Of a stretch of 64,000 bases of DNA, positions 43,401-55,512 are shown piece after piece; the first letter of the stretch is position 1, and the number at the start of each line of letters is the position of its first letter. Position numbers and translations under genes: made by a program. Source of the stretch: Dipteris shenzhenensis. Lineage: Eukaryota; Polypodiophyta; Polypodiopsida; Gleicheniales. The stretch is taken from NCBI GenBank assembly GCA_047967505.1, contig CM106540.1; one strand, 5' to 3'. The notes beneath the pieces are model-generated. The model was not told the origin of the DNA, ran no database searches, and saw only the letters and a program-made list of their open reading frames with translations.

Positions 43401-45359
43401 GAAAGCATCTTGTTGTCTTGATAGGGTCTCGATACAAGTGCAAAAACATTGATATTGTAGATAATAAATTGAAGGCAAGGACCTAATGCTACAAAGCCAT
43501 ACCATACTACAATTTGTGACATTGAAATTTATGTTATGATGTATTACATATAGTAGCCATTTTATATGATGCTCCATATAAATATACTGTAACTTCAATC
43601 GACTTTGATGTGGTTTTGTTCATCATTTTATCAACTATAGTTTACTTGTACCATTGTATTTATTAGCAAATATATTGACTATATGAGTATGCTATATAAA
43701 TTTAATGTTACATCAATATTAACTTCAATCAAGTTTGGTGTAGATTTATTTGATGTTTTATCATATGTAGTTCACTTGTACCATCATAATGACTAGCAAA
43801 CATATTTATTATATGATTTAATAGGATACAAGAAAGACAATTATGGAATGATATTCTAATTTGATTTATTTCATTGCTTTAATAAAATATGTATGATGCT
43901 CTTTAATTGGTTAGTCAGAAAATGTAAACATGAAAACTATTTCATACTATATACATATCTAATCTTGTAATTTTATAAACTTGGTTAATTAAATGCTCAT
44001 TTTCAATATAGATTGCATCCGTGTACTTATGTAAGGAAATTATTAGATTAAAGTGCATATGCTATGATAAATAAATATATTTCATCATCTCTTTACCAAT
44101 CATTGCTAGTGTATTGCAAATGGATACGAGTTGCAATTTCCATGCACACAAGTATCTATATAGAGTCTAAAAAATCCTAATGTGCAATCTTTATCTCTGC
44201 TCTAATTGTAGGAGTATTGTCGCTCCAGATTTTCCCACCTCTATTTGGAATAGATACACCTTCCATTTCAAAAATCCAAAACAAAATATTGAAGTAACAA
44301 ATGCAATCTTGGATAAATCAATGCCTGGTGTGAAATGCAACTTAGTAAAGTTCGTTTTCTCTTTGGAGACTCCTTCGAGCTTATTTTGGATAAATCAAAG
44401 CCTTGGGTTGTGCGAAGTGCAACTTAGTGATTTAACTATGTTAGAAGCAGCCTTGAAGGGAAGATACTTAGAAATAATGGGACTTTTCGAATGCCAAATG
44501 CTCACTATTGCAAGTACGTCAAATTTGATTTGGCAGGGAGAATTGGAGATGGACCAATAACACGATATATTGATGATTTACATTATCTATAGTTTGTAAC
44601 ACAATTGAATATTGGTGATTGTATCCAAGTAATAAATTTCTATATTTAGAGGTACATATAAATACATTGACCTGTGATCAATTTACAACAATTGACAAAA
44701 TAGCTCTTTCAGCATTGAGCCAAGTTGTTTATCCATAGACAACCATTTCAAAAGCTAAAAGATAATTGTCTCATAATGCTTAATTCAAATCATGGAGATG
44801 AAATATGTGTAGCCATTGCTACTATCACTATCATTATGCTTGGATCATTCTACAAGCAAAGGATTGAGTTGATTTTCATAAATGGAAACAATTTGAGTGA
44901 CTTTATATCTATAAGTCAATGACTTGACTATGTTTTGATATTGCTTATACTCATCATTATACTTACAAAGTATTGTGTGCTCAATCTATGATGAAAGCTC
45001 ACATGCAAGACAATAAGTGGTCATTGCTTCATATGTGAAAAAGCTACTACCTCATATAATTTTCCAAAAGTAAATGCATTTGTCCAAATAGAATTTGGCA
45101 ACATAGTCGATGTTATCTTAGAAGGAGATTGGTTTGTTAAATAGTAGATTGAAGTAGGCGTTTCCTTGAGATGGTTGTAGAATATCTTCATGCAATAAAG
45201 ACAATGCCCCATGACAAGACAATAAGAGGATGTCTCTCTACATATATTATGGATTTGCTATTAACTATGTGAGAGCCAAGGTTGAGGTATGAGTTATACT
45301 ATAGTTTGAATGAAAGGGAATGTAGTGCATTTTGCGCTTAACCCCCTCCTCTAACCACA
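43401..45359. other. AT-rich region without recognised gene; one degenerate duplication
   Basis: Two related segments, about 43591-43690 and 43722-43822, share CTTCAATC, ACTTGTACCAT and TAGCAAA.ATAT, a ~131-bp spacing. A 126-codon plus frame (44180-44560) has an internal TTGGATAAATCAA duplication and no known motif. A 63-codon minus frame (45021-45212) is also unrecognised. Confidence 0.4.
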
Positions 45360-47660
45360 GGAAAGCTATGAGTAATCGTTCGATCTCGAGATTGAAGTTC
45401 CATATAGACACAACATAGGTGGTGGTGGCCGCTGCCAAGATATGTTGAATGGTGATAGCTCATGCATTCCACGACAAGTAAACTCTTCCAACCTCTGAGC
45501 GCTTAAACCTTTTCTTTGAACCATGTAAATCTCTGTCTCATGGTGATCCCCAACCCTATAGGTGCACCTAGGCCCTATCAATTGTACCTGCAATTTTGTG
45601 AGCCCATTTTGAGGGGGGACCAAAATCAAAGCTCAAGGCAACCATTTTTTTGCTAGCTACACTTGGAAGTTGAGGCGCTGCAAAATTTCTCCGCAGTCTT
45701 GAAGAGATGTAGCACACGGTCTTGATCTTCTTTAGAGAAGGACACGATGTCATTAGAGAATAGTTGCACACATAATTGTTCACTTGACGATAATCTGAGC
45801 CCTTTGATGTCTCTTGCTTCCACCTCTTTCTTTAGCATGTGCATCAATGGTACCAATCTGATTAGGAATAGTAGTGGCTCCAAGGGGGATCCTTGCTGCA
45901 CCGATCTCCTTAATCGAAGCAAGCCACAACACCCCCATTTAGATAGAGTATCGCAGACACATTCCCAAAGTGGCATGCAACCTTGTTAGCAGATCAATGT
46001 CCAAATCCCAATCCCTCCAGAACTGCTAGAATAACATCCCATTAGATCTAGTCGTAGACCTTATCTAGATTGAAACCAAACATCATCACTTATCGACCTG
46101 ACGAGCAAGCATAATCTAGAGCCATCGACAATTCAATATGTTTGTGAAGATATCTCTATCTTCAACAAAGCCATTATGCTCCGGGTCCACGATTGTGGTA
46201 CCAATCTCCCAAATATGCATCACTAAGCCTTCACAATGACCTTGTAGGATGTGTTGAGCATCATTATGGCTACTTGGAGGCGACTCTGATGGTTGGGGCA
46301 TAGTTTCACCAAACCTAAGTTCACGTCATTGGATAGTGTACCCCTCTCCCCACTGCGGCATTGGCCATCCCAGTTAGATCATGGCCCAAGGTGTCCCAAA
46401 ACGTGCGAAAAAATTCTGCATTAAGTCCATCTTGGCCTTGGGGTTCTACCTTCTTCGAGGGCATGCAATGCGGACTCTAGCTCCTTTGTTGTGAGCAGCC
46501 TTGCTGGCAGTTCTCTTTGCCATGTTGAGATTATGGATTCCAGTCCATCCATTACTTCTATTACATTGTTACACCACTCCGCGTCTTGCACCATCGATGC
46601 ATGCACAATCGTGCTCAACTTCGTCTTGAATACATCCGCTACATGCCAGAACTTGGTAGAATTTTTGCACCTTATCGTCGATAGACTCCCTCTATTGCTT
46701 TCTTCTTACTGATGGGAATAATGCTTTGGAGGGACAATCGCCATCTCAACCATGTTGTCTACATTTATTGCATGCCAAGGCTGCAGCCTCCTACTCCCAT
46801 TGTTGCAATGCCACTTCTGCTTCACCATAAGTGTTAACAAGATTCGATCCTTCGGTAGCGCCCTTACTTACTACCTTATTGCTGTCACATTTTCTTTGAG
46901 TCCTTTTCTGGCCTAGCCGAACTCCCTTACTTTGATTAAAATTTGGCGGATGGTGGCATCCCACCTTAGAATGGGGTCGATACACTCAAGGTCTCCTTCC
47001 CTCCATGCCTGCCAGGAAATCAGGGTATGGTTCGACAAGGCGAACCCCCAAAGAAGGGACCTCTTAGCCACCACCCTTCCTTCAAAACATAAAACCTATC
47101 TAACCTGCAAGCTTTGAATTCACACCCCTTCTGATGTTTAAACCCCCTCAGTCCCTCTGAGCGAAGAGCAACGCAATTGACTAGGCCATGGTTGAGGCAT
47201 TGTTCATCCCACCAGTCACATTCGAAGCTTGCTACCTCGCATGACAGATGGATCTATCGTATTGCTCTTCAATGAAGTTCCAATCCCCTCCTCGAGTCTA
47301 ATCCTCACTTATTATCAGGCCATTGAGAAACCTGCAGTAGTTATTTTTGTCTTGGGGGACGTTAGAGGCATACACGCTTTGCCACTCTAAGCTCAAACCC
47401 TTCTACACCAACAGCTACCGCAATCAACCTGTCCTTGATATTGAGCATTTCAAACGAAATGACCAAGGTATGTAAGAGTGAATGCACATGGATTAACTAC
47501 ATTTTTAGCATAGCCAAGTGACTATGCCCATAGATGAGCATGTGCTTAGCGGTGGGGAGGGCGAATGCAAAAGGGAGAAACAAGGAATTGGAGAAGGATA
47601 ACCTAAATGTTGCTAAGGAACTAGGCCCTAACTAAACAAAACTAACTAGAATTAAGCTAA
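45360..47660 (-). mobile_element. L1-like LINE, copy B, decayed
   Basis: Minus strand. It is colinear with copy A between about 46000 and 47560, including a shared AACTGCT...AAGCATAATCTAGAGCCATC stretch and the LINE endonuclease end. It extends further 3'. At 45653-45976 I read RRSVQQGSPLEPLLFLI, then IKGLRLSSSEQLCVQLFSND, the RT QG.PL.pLLF and FaDD motifs, with FADD decayed to FSND. Beyond, PIGLGITMRQRFTWFKEKV near 45540 is thumb-like. The frame is broken repeatedly (for example 45366-45629, 45568-45783). Its 5' end merges with the G-rich repeats at 47.66-48.04 kb. Confidence 0.8.
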
Positions 47661-48040
47661 CGATAATGTCTACAAGGGAGGTTTGGGGGGGAAAAAGGAG
47701 GCTCGGGGAAGGAGCAGCAGGTCCGGGAAGGCAGGCTCGGCAGCCAAAGTGAAGAAAATAAATATTGGGAGGGAGGTTCGGGGGGGCTTACTTTGAGACG
47801 CGAGGCTCGGGGGAGGAGGCTCGGAAGAAGGTTCGGGGGAGGAGGGGAGGTTCGGGGATGAAGGAACGAAAGGGAGGCAAGGGAGCCGAGGCGGAGGCTC
47901 GGCGAGGGGGTGGAGGCTCGTGGGGGCCAGGCTCGGCTCGGGGGAGGTGTGGGGAGAGGAAGGGGGGGAAAGGTTGGGGAGGGGGGGAGGCTCGGGGGCA
48001 GGCTCGGGAGGGGGTGAAGGCTCGGGGGAGGTATGGGAAG
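47661..48040 (+). repeat. G-rich GAGGCTCGGGGG / GAGGTTCGGGG array
   Basis: GAGGCTCGGGG, GAGGTTCGGGGG and GCAGGCTCGG recur at least a dozen times with irregular spacing, in a very G-rich plus strand. Several runs of three or more G in close order could form G-quadruplexes. A sparser version occurs at the 5' end of LINE copy A, so it probably belongs to the 5' UTR of that LINE family. The Ser/Pro-rich minus frame here is an artefact. Confidence 0.75.
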
Positions 48041-49568
48041 TCATCGTTGTCCGGAGGATCTTAGAGTGAAAAGAGGCTACTTTTTAAGTTTAAGTTCTCT
48101 GGCTGTTTTTTGCTGCTGTTTTTCTGTGGTGTTGTTTGGCTATGGCGATGGAGCTTCTCTGGAGAGCTTCTTCTTCTTCTTCTTCTTCTTCGGGCTATGG
48201 CTTCTTCTTCAATTCCTCCTCCCCTTGGCTATGGCGATCATCTCTCTGAGCTTCTTCCGTCCACGTTCGAACCTCCTCCTCCTCCTCCTCCTCCTCATCC
48301 CGCTCTTCCAATCGAGCTCCCTCCCCCTTCTTCTTCCTCGCCCTCGCGAAATCATCCCTCCTCCCTCCCCTGCTCTCCTCCCTTCCTCTCTCCTCCAGGT
48401 TCGCATTTTTTTCCCCTTCCCCCCTTGCATGATTTTTTGTTTTCTGCTACTCGCTCGCTTTCCGCCATTGCCATGCCTCAATGGCTTTCGCCGACGCTTC
48501 TTTGGCCCTTCGGCGGCGGCTCCGCTTGCATCTCAGCGTAGTATCGCTCCCTTTCTCTTCCCGAATCTGAGCTTGCGTGCACGACATTTCTTTTGACCGC
48601 CTGTGCTTCGATTCTGCTCTGCGTGTATCCCGCGGAGTTGCGGATCTGCACGCGTTCTCCGACCCCTTCCTCACTTTTTCCCTTAAAAATTTGTCTTTCT
48701 GCTCCCCATTGGAGCTGCATTCCAACCCATTGTCTCAGAAATTCGCTAATTTCCTTCCTCTTGCTTGTCTGCGCATCCCCAGTGCTCTCCTCTGTCTGAA
48801 TCGCCGACTCAAAACGCTCAGCTCAGCTGCCAATCGCAACAAAACGCCGTCCCCACCGACCAACTCCCGCGGGCCTCGTAGCTTCGTGCGGGTGCCACTG
48901 TCAGTTGACGAAAGCTCTGTTCCGATCGGATAAGCTAAGCTGCGAGAGAGATAGCAGGAGGCATCGGGGATCGTGGGTGTCTCTCGACCTGACTTCGCAA
49001 GCAATCAATTTTCGATAGGGGAGGATACTAGGCCTGTGTCGCATACGCTTGGTGCAAATCCCACGTCTATTTGAAGAACTGAGGTCAACCAGCACCGGGG
49101 TTGCTTGTAATAATCTGTGATGGATGCCCGAGTGCTTTAAGGCGGTCAGCTCTGTCTAACAATGGATCCTTTCTCCACGTCTTGAATTGTAAGCTTTATC
49201 CCGCTCGCCCTCTCCTATTGTAATGCCTCTTCTCTGCCGCTGCATTTTTATGCGCTATCTTGCTTGCCTCATCAAGTGGTTTGACCTAGGCGTGCGGGTT
49301 CGTAATAGTATATTGCGTTGGATTGGAGCAATGCATCGCAAGACTGCAGGAGCAATTTACGAAATTTGGTTTTACAATCGCAGTTTAAGAACATTAAAAG
49401 GAAATTTTTACAGGTGCACGAACACACGCAGAATTCTGGGAGTCTAACCGGGTCGGGGACCTTTGAGTGACTTCCGAAATGTTCTGGTAGCTGGTACACA
49501 AACGCGCATTACCTTGAAAATGTTGTGGTAGCTGTTACAAAACTGCACATTGTTCGTCGTCTGCAAAG
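48041..49568 (+). promoter_or_regulatory. Presumed promoter and 5' UTR of the LEUNIG gene
   Basis: Pyrimidine-rich sequence with CTT and CTC trinucleotide runs (48160-48190, 48270-48300), typical of plant 5' leaders, ends at the LEUNIG start codon. GAATTGTAAGC near 49187 and TTTTTACAG|GTGCAC near 49410 could be a donor and acceptor of a 5' UTR intron. A 118-codon frame at 48577-48933 and several minus frames overlap this stretch but have no motif. No clear TATA box was found, and the transcription start is not defined by sequence alone. Confidence 0.5.
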
Positions 49569-50229
49569 ATGGCTCAGACCAATTGGGAGGCTGACAAGAT
49601 GTGAGATGCCCCAACATTCAGAGCAAGTATTATTTCGAGATTGCTAATCAGAAGTAAATGTTATCCTTTGACTAACACACGCTCATGTCTCAGGCTAGAT
49701 GTCTACATTTATGACTATCTCGTCAAAAGAAATCTTCAGAATTCGGCCAAAGCATTTCAGGCAGAGGGAAAAGTTTCTTCCGATCCAGTTGGTAAAGTAC
49801 TTCTCCCGGAGTTTTTCTCATGCGTTTTGGACTTCTATATAGTTTAGCATGCCTGACGTGGTTCTTGATGTCGTTTTTTCAGCCATAGATGCACCAGGTG
49901 GTTTCCTGTTTGAATGGTGGTCTGTGTTCTGGGATATATTTATTGCACGCACAAATGAGAAACATTCAGAGGTGGCAGCCTCATACATAGAGGTGAGCAA
50001 TGGAGCTTATGGTTTTCAACCTTGTGAGTGTCTATCTTGAGATTGAAACTGTTCGGGCATGTTCCTGAATTCATCTAGATATATACTTGTGTGCTCGTCT
50101 TATTGTTTTCAACGGACTTCCACACAGACACAGCAGTTAAAAGCGCGTGAGCAGCAGCAGCAACAGCAGCAGCAGCAACATCATCATCAGCAGCAGCAGC
50201 AACAACAGCAACATCAGCAGCATCAGCAT

Positions 50230-50265
<36 letters not shown>

Positions 50266-52345
50266 CAGCAGCAGCAACAACAGCAACAACAGCAACAACA
50301 GCATCAGCAGCAACAATTACATCTTCAACTTTTGCGACATCAGCAACAACAGACGCCCAGAAATCTTCCCATGAATGGAACTGCTAATGGATTGGGCCAA
50401 GATACTATGATGAGGCAAAGCACAGCAAATGCCATGGCAACAAAGATCTATGAAGAGTGCTTGAAGCATCCACAGAAGAGGGAGGCTATCGAAGATGCAA
50501 CAATGAAGGTACATGTGCAATCCAATTTCTTGAGCAGATGGGACGTGGTACTAATGTGTCTGTCTTAACGAATTGTCCTTGCTGTGTTTATCTATAATAG
50601 TTTTAAAAGACCCTTTGAACACAACTGTCATGGATGCTTTTTCTTGATTGCAGCGGTACATTGATGCTCCTAATCAATTGTTGGACGCCAATCAAGCGTC
50701 TTTGCTGAAGACAACAGCTACACCTGGTCAGCCTACTGGGTAGGTATTTAGGTAGCACGGTTGCGTTCATCTTGTCTTGAATCTTTCAAATGTTCATCAT
50801 GCACTAGGATGTTGATTCTGGCCATGTGTTCTAAATTCATCTGTCTTTTACACAGCAAATCTATCTTCTAGTGGCTAAATACATTTTATAAACCCTGAAA
50901 GTTATGTTTTTAATATGACTAGTTTTGACAGGAAATCATAAAATCTGAATTTGTATGTTTGGATATATTATAGTCTTAAAAAGGTATATTAATATGACTA
51001 GTTTTAACAGGAAATTATAAGCAGGCTGTTACTGTTGGGGATGTGTTTACTGTGTCTTTTCAATCACTATTTTGTTTCTTGATTTAGTTTTAGTTTCTGC
51101 TGGTTGTTTGTCTCTCCTGAACGCATGTCTAGTAGACATGACTAGTTTTCTTTTGAAAATGCAGGCAGTTGCTGCATAGTGCATCTGGTAATATGAATGC
51201 AGCACTTCAGCAGGTGCAAGTTCGCAACCAGCAGATGCCTGGAGTCAGCCAGGTGAGCTTCAAGTCTTAATCATTCGAGCTACTCTCTTTCCATGCTCTA
51301 TTATACGTTTGGGCTTTATTTGCCTGGTCGCAAAGCATACTGGTAATCGATATGGATGGATCTGACTGTGATATACTACATAACTGGAGAAGTAGAAACA
51401 CACATGATTTTAAGAAGTTTGAACTCTGAATGCTTCAGGAGAATAAGAATGATGTCAGTGCAGTGCTCAATCAGAGATCACCTGCAACAGACCCGTCAAT
51501 TTTTGGTGTTGGACATTCTAAACCAAGTCTTTTAAGTCCAGGTGTGTCAAAATCACACATGTTTGCTTCTCTCTCAAAAAAAAAAGTCTGTGAAAGCTAG
51601 GATAAGAAAGATGTCTCTTATTTAGAGGCAGTGAGAAATCACTTGATTGGTTTAATAACTTGGCTTTCAGCGAATCAGATCTCTTGGACTCAGCTTTTAC
51701 ATCTTGCTTGTATCTTCTGCAGGAAACCAAAGTGCCAATACGTTACCTTTGAAAGGCTGGCCGTTGACTGTAAGTCTCTCCGATGGCATTGAATTCTTGG
51801 CTGAGGTTAAGGTCTTTAGTAGCTTTTATAGGGTCCACCTTTGACAAGGTTTGTTTCAGCTGCAGCAGCCTGTCTCTAGTGCTGTGTAGCTTTCTGCATA
51901 TTCTCAGTCAATTGGGGTGTAGTAGGATGTATGAGTATATCTTGGCCCTTTACCAGAGTTTTTACGGCCTTTTAATACAGAGGCATCTAATTCTGATTTT
52001 TATTGGTTTTTAAAGGGGCTTGATCAACTCCGGCCAAATTTGCTACAATCAAAATCTTTTATTCAATCTCCTCAGCAATACCATCAAATTCAGATGCTTA
52101 ATCCTCAGCAACAGCAGCAATTGTTGCTGCAGGCGCAGCAAGCGCAGGGAAACCTTTCATCTGCTGGGTCCCCTCTTCTTGGTGATATGGATTCTAGAAG
52201 GTTTAAACAATTGCTCATGAATAGAAATGCCATGCCTGGTAAGGATAACCAGCCCAACGCTGGTGGTGATATCATGCAAGGTGTGGGCTCTCCAATGCAA
52301 ACTGCCTCTCCAGGACCACGGAGTCAAGAAGAGATGCTGATGAAG
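49569..52345 (+). CDS. LUG: LEUNIG-type co-repressor, coding exons 1-9
   Basis: Exons, all with GT/AG and consistent phase: 49569-49600, 49694-49791, 49883-49992, 50128-50508, 50654-50739, 51165-51252, 51439-51541, 51723-51769, 52016-52345. The protein starts [11 protein letters not shown], then the LisH motif [20 protein letters not shown] and the LUFS hallmarks [18 protein letters not shown] and [17 protein letters not shown]. Exon 4 carries a 55-residue Q/H tract and ends with [10 protein letters not shown]. Exons 5-9 give [39 protein letters not shown] and a Gln-rich stretch to EEMLMK. In Arabidopsis, LUG recruits SEUSS through the LUFS domain and represses AGAMOUS in the nucleus. The linker blocks (RYI..., PLKGWPLT) resemble LUG more than LEUNIG_HOMOLOG. 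The ATG choice follows the conserved NWEADKM start. Confidence 0.95.
50001..50085 (+). repeat. Dispersed repeat R1 fragment in LEUNIG intron 3
   Basis: GCTTATGGTTTTCAACCTTG ... GAGATTGAAACTG ... ATTCATCTAGATATAT matches 18620-18718 and 55165-55265, lacking about 33 bp present in those copies. It starts 8 bp after the exon 3 donor site. Confidence 0.85.
50152..50316 (+). repeat. CAG/CAA/CAT repeat coding a 55-residue Q/H tract
   Basis: 55 codons, all Gln or His, in LEUNIG exon 4. Mixed CAG and CAA codons with scattered CAT suggest an old tract with local slippage. Poly-Ser/Asn frames over it are artefacts. Confidence 0.97.
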
Positions 52346-53314
52346 GTATCTGACTACTGATCCCTCCGGCCGAATCTATTTATTTTAGGTATTCGGTTCA
52401 GGTTTGGGTGATTAGACCTTAAAACTGCACTGTTTGTTTTCCTATGAGTTTGGGCATGTTGGTGTGTTAAGTATGTCAGGTTGATGAGGTTATCTAGAGT
52501 AATTTTATTTCATATAGATTCATGCCAAAACTGATTTCTATGATGTGGGCGAAAGTGTTGATTTTAGGACTTTCTTTCTTTATTGAGCTTGATAGGATGA
52601 TGCATTATGCTTTTTGGCACATAACAATGTGGAGGTGGTGGGATAGCTCTTCTCCTCCCACAATGAAGTGCTAAGAGTAATCGTTGGTGTGAGGAGCTGG
52701 AAATTTATTAGGATTTAGAGTTAGAGATATACGCCATATCCCTATAGCCATTGATGTGCGAGGCACAGAACAGCTATGCTCCTTTTCTAGATGATGTTGA
52801 TATTTATAATTGACTTAAGATTATGTGAAATATTGACAGGTGGATCATGTGAGAATTTTTAGAGCCCGGCAGTAAGCTAATTAACTAACAAGGCTGCCTA
52901 TACTTACAAGGTAGCAAGATAAGTGAGCAAGTTTATTGAATGAAAGTTGTTTCTACATTTTAAGAGCATGCATAATATGTTTCTTGGTGAAGGATGTCTT
53001 GTCATATCTATCATACATAAACTGGAGTATCATGACTACTTGGATTTCGGGGATTATCAGAGTCCTCAGTTGTCACATGCCGACTAGGATGCATGGTCAC
53101 ATGGCTAGACTAGCTAGCCTCGTCAGAGGAAAGTTGGCAAGCAGGGTTCAATAATAATAAGGGGTCTGGTCTACTAAATTCAGGACGGGACAGCCCATTG
53201 CAAGTTTGGAGAGGACAAGGCGGTCCCAGGTTCGTATATACAGGTGCTGGCTGGCCATCTAGGACAGGCCCTCCAGATTAGAAGGATTGGCCCATGCCTT
53301 ATGCTTTTGAGGGC
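52346..53314. other. Intron sequence, no element recognised
   Basis: AT-moderate sequence without long frames or clear repeats. Confidence 0.4.
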
Positions 53315-53556
53315 AGCACGTGGCCTAGGATACAGTGCATTTTAGGTAGCAGAATGGGCCAGCAGGAGCAGTACGAGCAAACTTCTCCCCGGGGCAGATT
53401 ATTCGGGCTGATATCCAGCCTTCCAGTGGGTCACCAGCACGTGGCCTAGGATACAGAACATTTCAGGTAGCTGAATGGGCCAGCAGGAGCAGTACGAGCA
53501 AACTTCTCCCGGGGGCAAATTATGCGGGCTGATATCCAGCCTTCCAGTGGGCCACC
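53315..53556 (+). repeat. 121-bp tandem duplication
   Basis: AGCACGTGGCCTAGGATACA starts units at 53315-53435 and 53436-53556. They share GGGCCAGCAGGAGCAGTACG and GGCTGATATCCAGCCTTCCA, with roughly ten differences. Confidence 0.95.
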
Positions 53557-55117
53557 ATATGCAGGCTATAGTGCATGGAGACAGCAGCAGACATGCAGCT
53601 GTAGACAACTTTTCATGTGGGCCCGAGATGGAGCAGCATAGCAGTTCCTAGAGGTCAGCAAGTGAAGTTACATATAGGGTTCAACCTCAGCAGACCCATG
53701 GATGGGTGTCTTCAAGTGAGGCCCCGTCAGGTGTGCAGTGGATGTTGTCAGCAGGTCAAGGAGCAGAAAGGTGCCTTCTGGCCTGTCGTCAGGCAGATCG
53801 CCATTGTACTCAGCCATCAGGCATCATGTGATCAAAATGAATACTCTTTTCAGATGCAGGCCAGTAATCTGGGTGTGGGTGTGATTGAGACTCTTTACTT
53901 GCAAGACTCCACGGCTGGATGTTTCAGCTAGCATGTTTTTGCAATCAAGTCAAATTGACGTGCAGTTAACTAATAGATCCTTGCATGTTACAGAGTCATT
54001 TCATGGACAGTAGACCACAGATACAGCAGGAGAATCTTTCTTTGACCTAAGAGGCTAGAGTGGTGTCAGAGTAGCTAGGAAGAGCAGCGGGAGAAGCTCC
54101 ATAAAATTTTAAGATGCGAAGAGTTTTTGGGCAGGAAGCAAGACAAGCCTTGTCTTGATTGCCCCCATTTCAATTGTGCAAGCACCGCTGGGACAGTCCT
54201 AGTCCAGGCAGACTTAGTCCAGGATAAGATCCACAGTTAGGGGTAATTATCTTTTAAGCAGGTTCTGATTCAACAGGTCTGGACTTTTGGACTTCCCAGC
54301 AAGCTTTTAGGGTTTCTCAGCTTTGGCCACGAGAGGGAAAACAGAATCGAATCTGAGGTGGTATCAATAGCACTAGCAAAAGTGGAGTTGTTCAGCGAGT
54401 TCCACATGGGGTGGGAGCCATTCAGTTTTGTCCACAGTTTGAACTACAGGACTTAGTCAGCCACTCTGTCTTCAGCAGCGTCAGACAAGGCCCTCCAGTG
54501 GGAGAAAGTCCATTAAGGAAGCCAGATCATGTACTGGGGGATGTTGATAGCAGGAGCACAGGCTCAGCAGGGAGTCCTCGAAGTTGGAGCAACGTTAGGG
54601 CCAATAGGAGTCCTTCATGCCACCAACAGGTGCAGCTTTGCTAGTGAGGTAGAGCCAATCAAGTCCTTTTGGGGCAGATACTCGGGCATGTATATAGCTC
54701 TTCCATTGGACCTCCATGGACATGCTGAAGGTGTTAGGAGCTGTAGATGTCCCTTCATGGGAGCTTCCTAGCCTCCAGTTGGAGCAGCATAACAGACCCT
54801 AGTAGTGAGCAAGCTAGGGCACCTAAAGAGTGGTTGAAGGGAGTTCCATGCAGCCTAGGTGTGTCTCATCCACTCTGGAGGGTTGATAGTTAGCCAAGAC
54901 GGAGTGGATCTATGGCCTTCCTTGGAAGTCGTGGGTACAGTGGCTATTGGTAACAGGTAGCCTTGGAGGAGCGAAATGATGCCTCCTCGCTTGTTATCAG
55001 CTGATTGACATTGTAATCAGCCATCAGGCATCATATGAGGGGCAGATTGCCATTGTAATCAGGCATCGGACACACTATGAATGAAGTGGGGCAGGTGCAT
55101 CCAATGTGGGTATTGAT
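53557..55117 (+). repeat. Unclassified repeat-like intron sequence
   Basis: GC-richer than its surroundings. The motif ATTGTAATCAGCCATCAGGC (near 55011) recurs as ATTGTACTCAGCCATCAGGC near 53804 and ATTGTAATCAGGCATCGGAC near 55053. It is followed directly by R1 at 55118, so it and R1 may be parts of one element. No coding frame is recognised. Confidence 0.45.
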
Positions 55118-55265
55118 GTGGGGATGTTATAGTAGCTAGTCCCTGCTATGCGTGATGGAGTTTATGGTTTTCAACCTTATGAGTGACTATCATGAGATTG
55201 AAACTGCACTATGTTGTGTGTTTAGAGGATGAGTTTGGGAATGTTCTTGGATTCATCTAGGTATA
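55118..55265 (+). repeat. Dispersed repeat R1, copy in the giant intron
   Basis: Nearly identical over about 148 bp to 18571-18718: GTGGGGATGT.ATAGTAGCTAG through ATTCATCTAGGTATA. Confidence 0.92.
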
Positions 55266-55512
55266 GGTATATAGATTGGCTCATTTGCTTTCGCTCTTCC
55301 ATTGACAGTTATGTTTAATTAGCAGGTTTCACAATGTAGTCAAATAGCATGCAGGCATAGATTCAGTTAGCTAGTAGTTCCATGCACGTTTTTTTAAATG
55401 ATTCAGCTCTCATGCATATTGCTATATATTCCCAAACATTATTTGTACAGCCTATAGACATGGACCACTTAATATGCCTATAAAACAAGGTTCACAATTA
55501 CATGCCCTTTGA
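55266..55512. other. Intron sequence, no element recognised
   Basis: AT-rich spacer between R1 and the inverted LINE fragment. Confidence 0.4.

Noticed and set aside
47670-48481. Ser/Pro-rich and Arg/Gly-rich frames of 90-187 codons upstream of LEUNIG
   Set aside because: They follow the G-rich array and CTT/CTC runs; no domain or conserved start, and they overlap on both strands.
48577-48933. 118-codon plus-strand frame in the LEUNIG upstream region
   Set aside because: No motif, and it lies in what is more simply read as promoter or 5' UTR sequence; coding cannot be excluded but is not supported.
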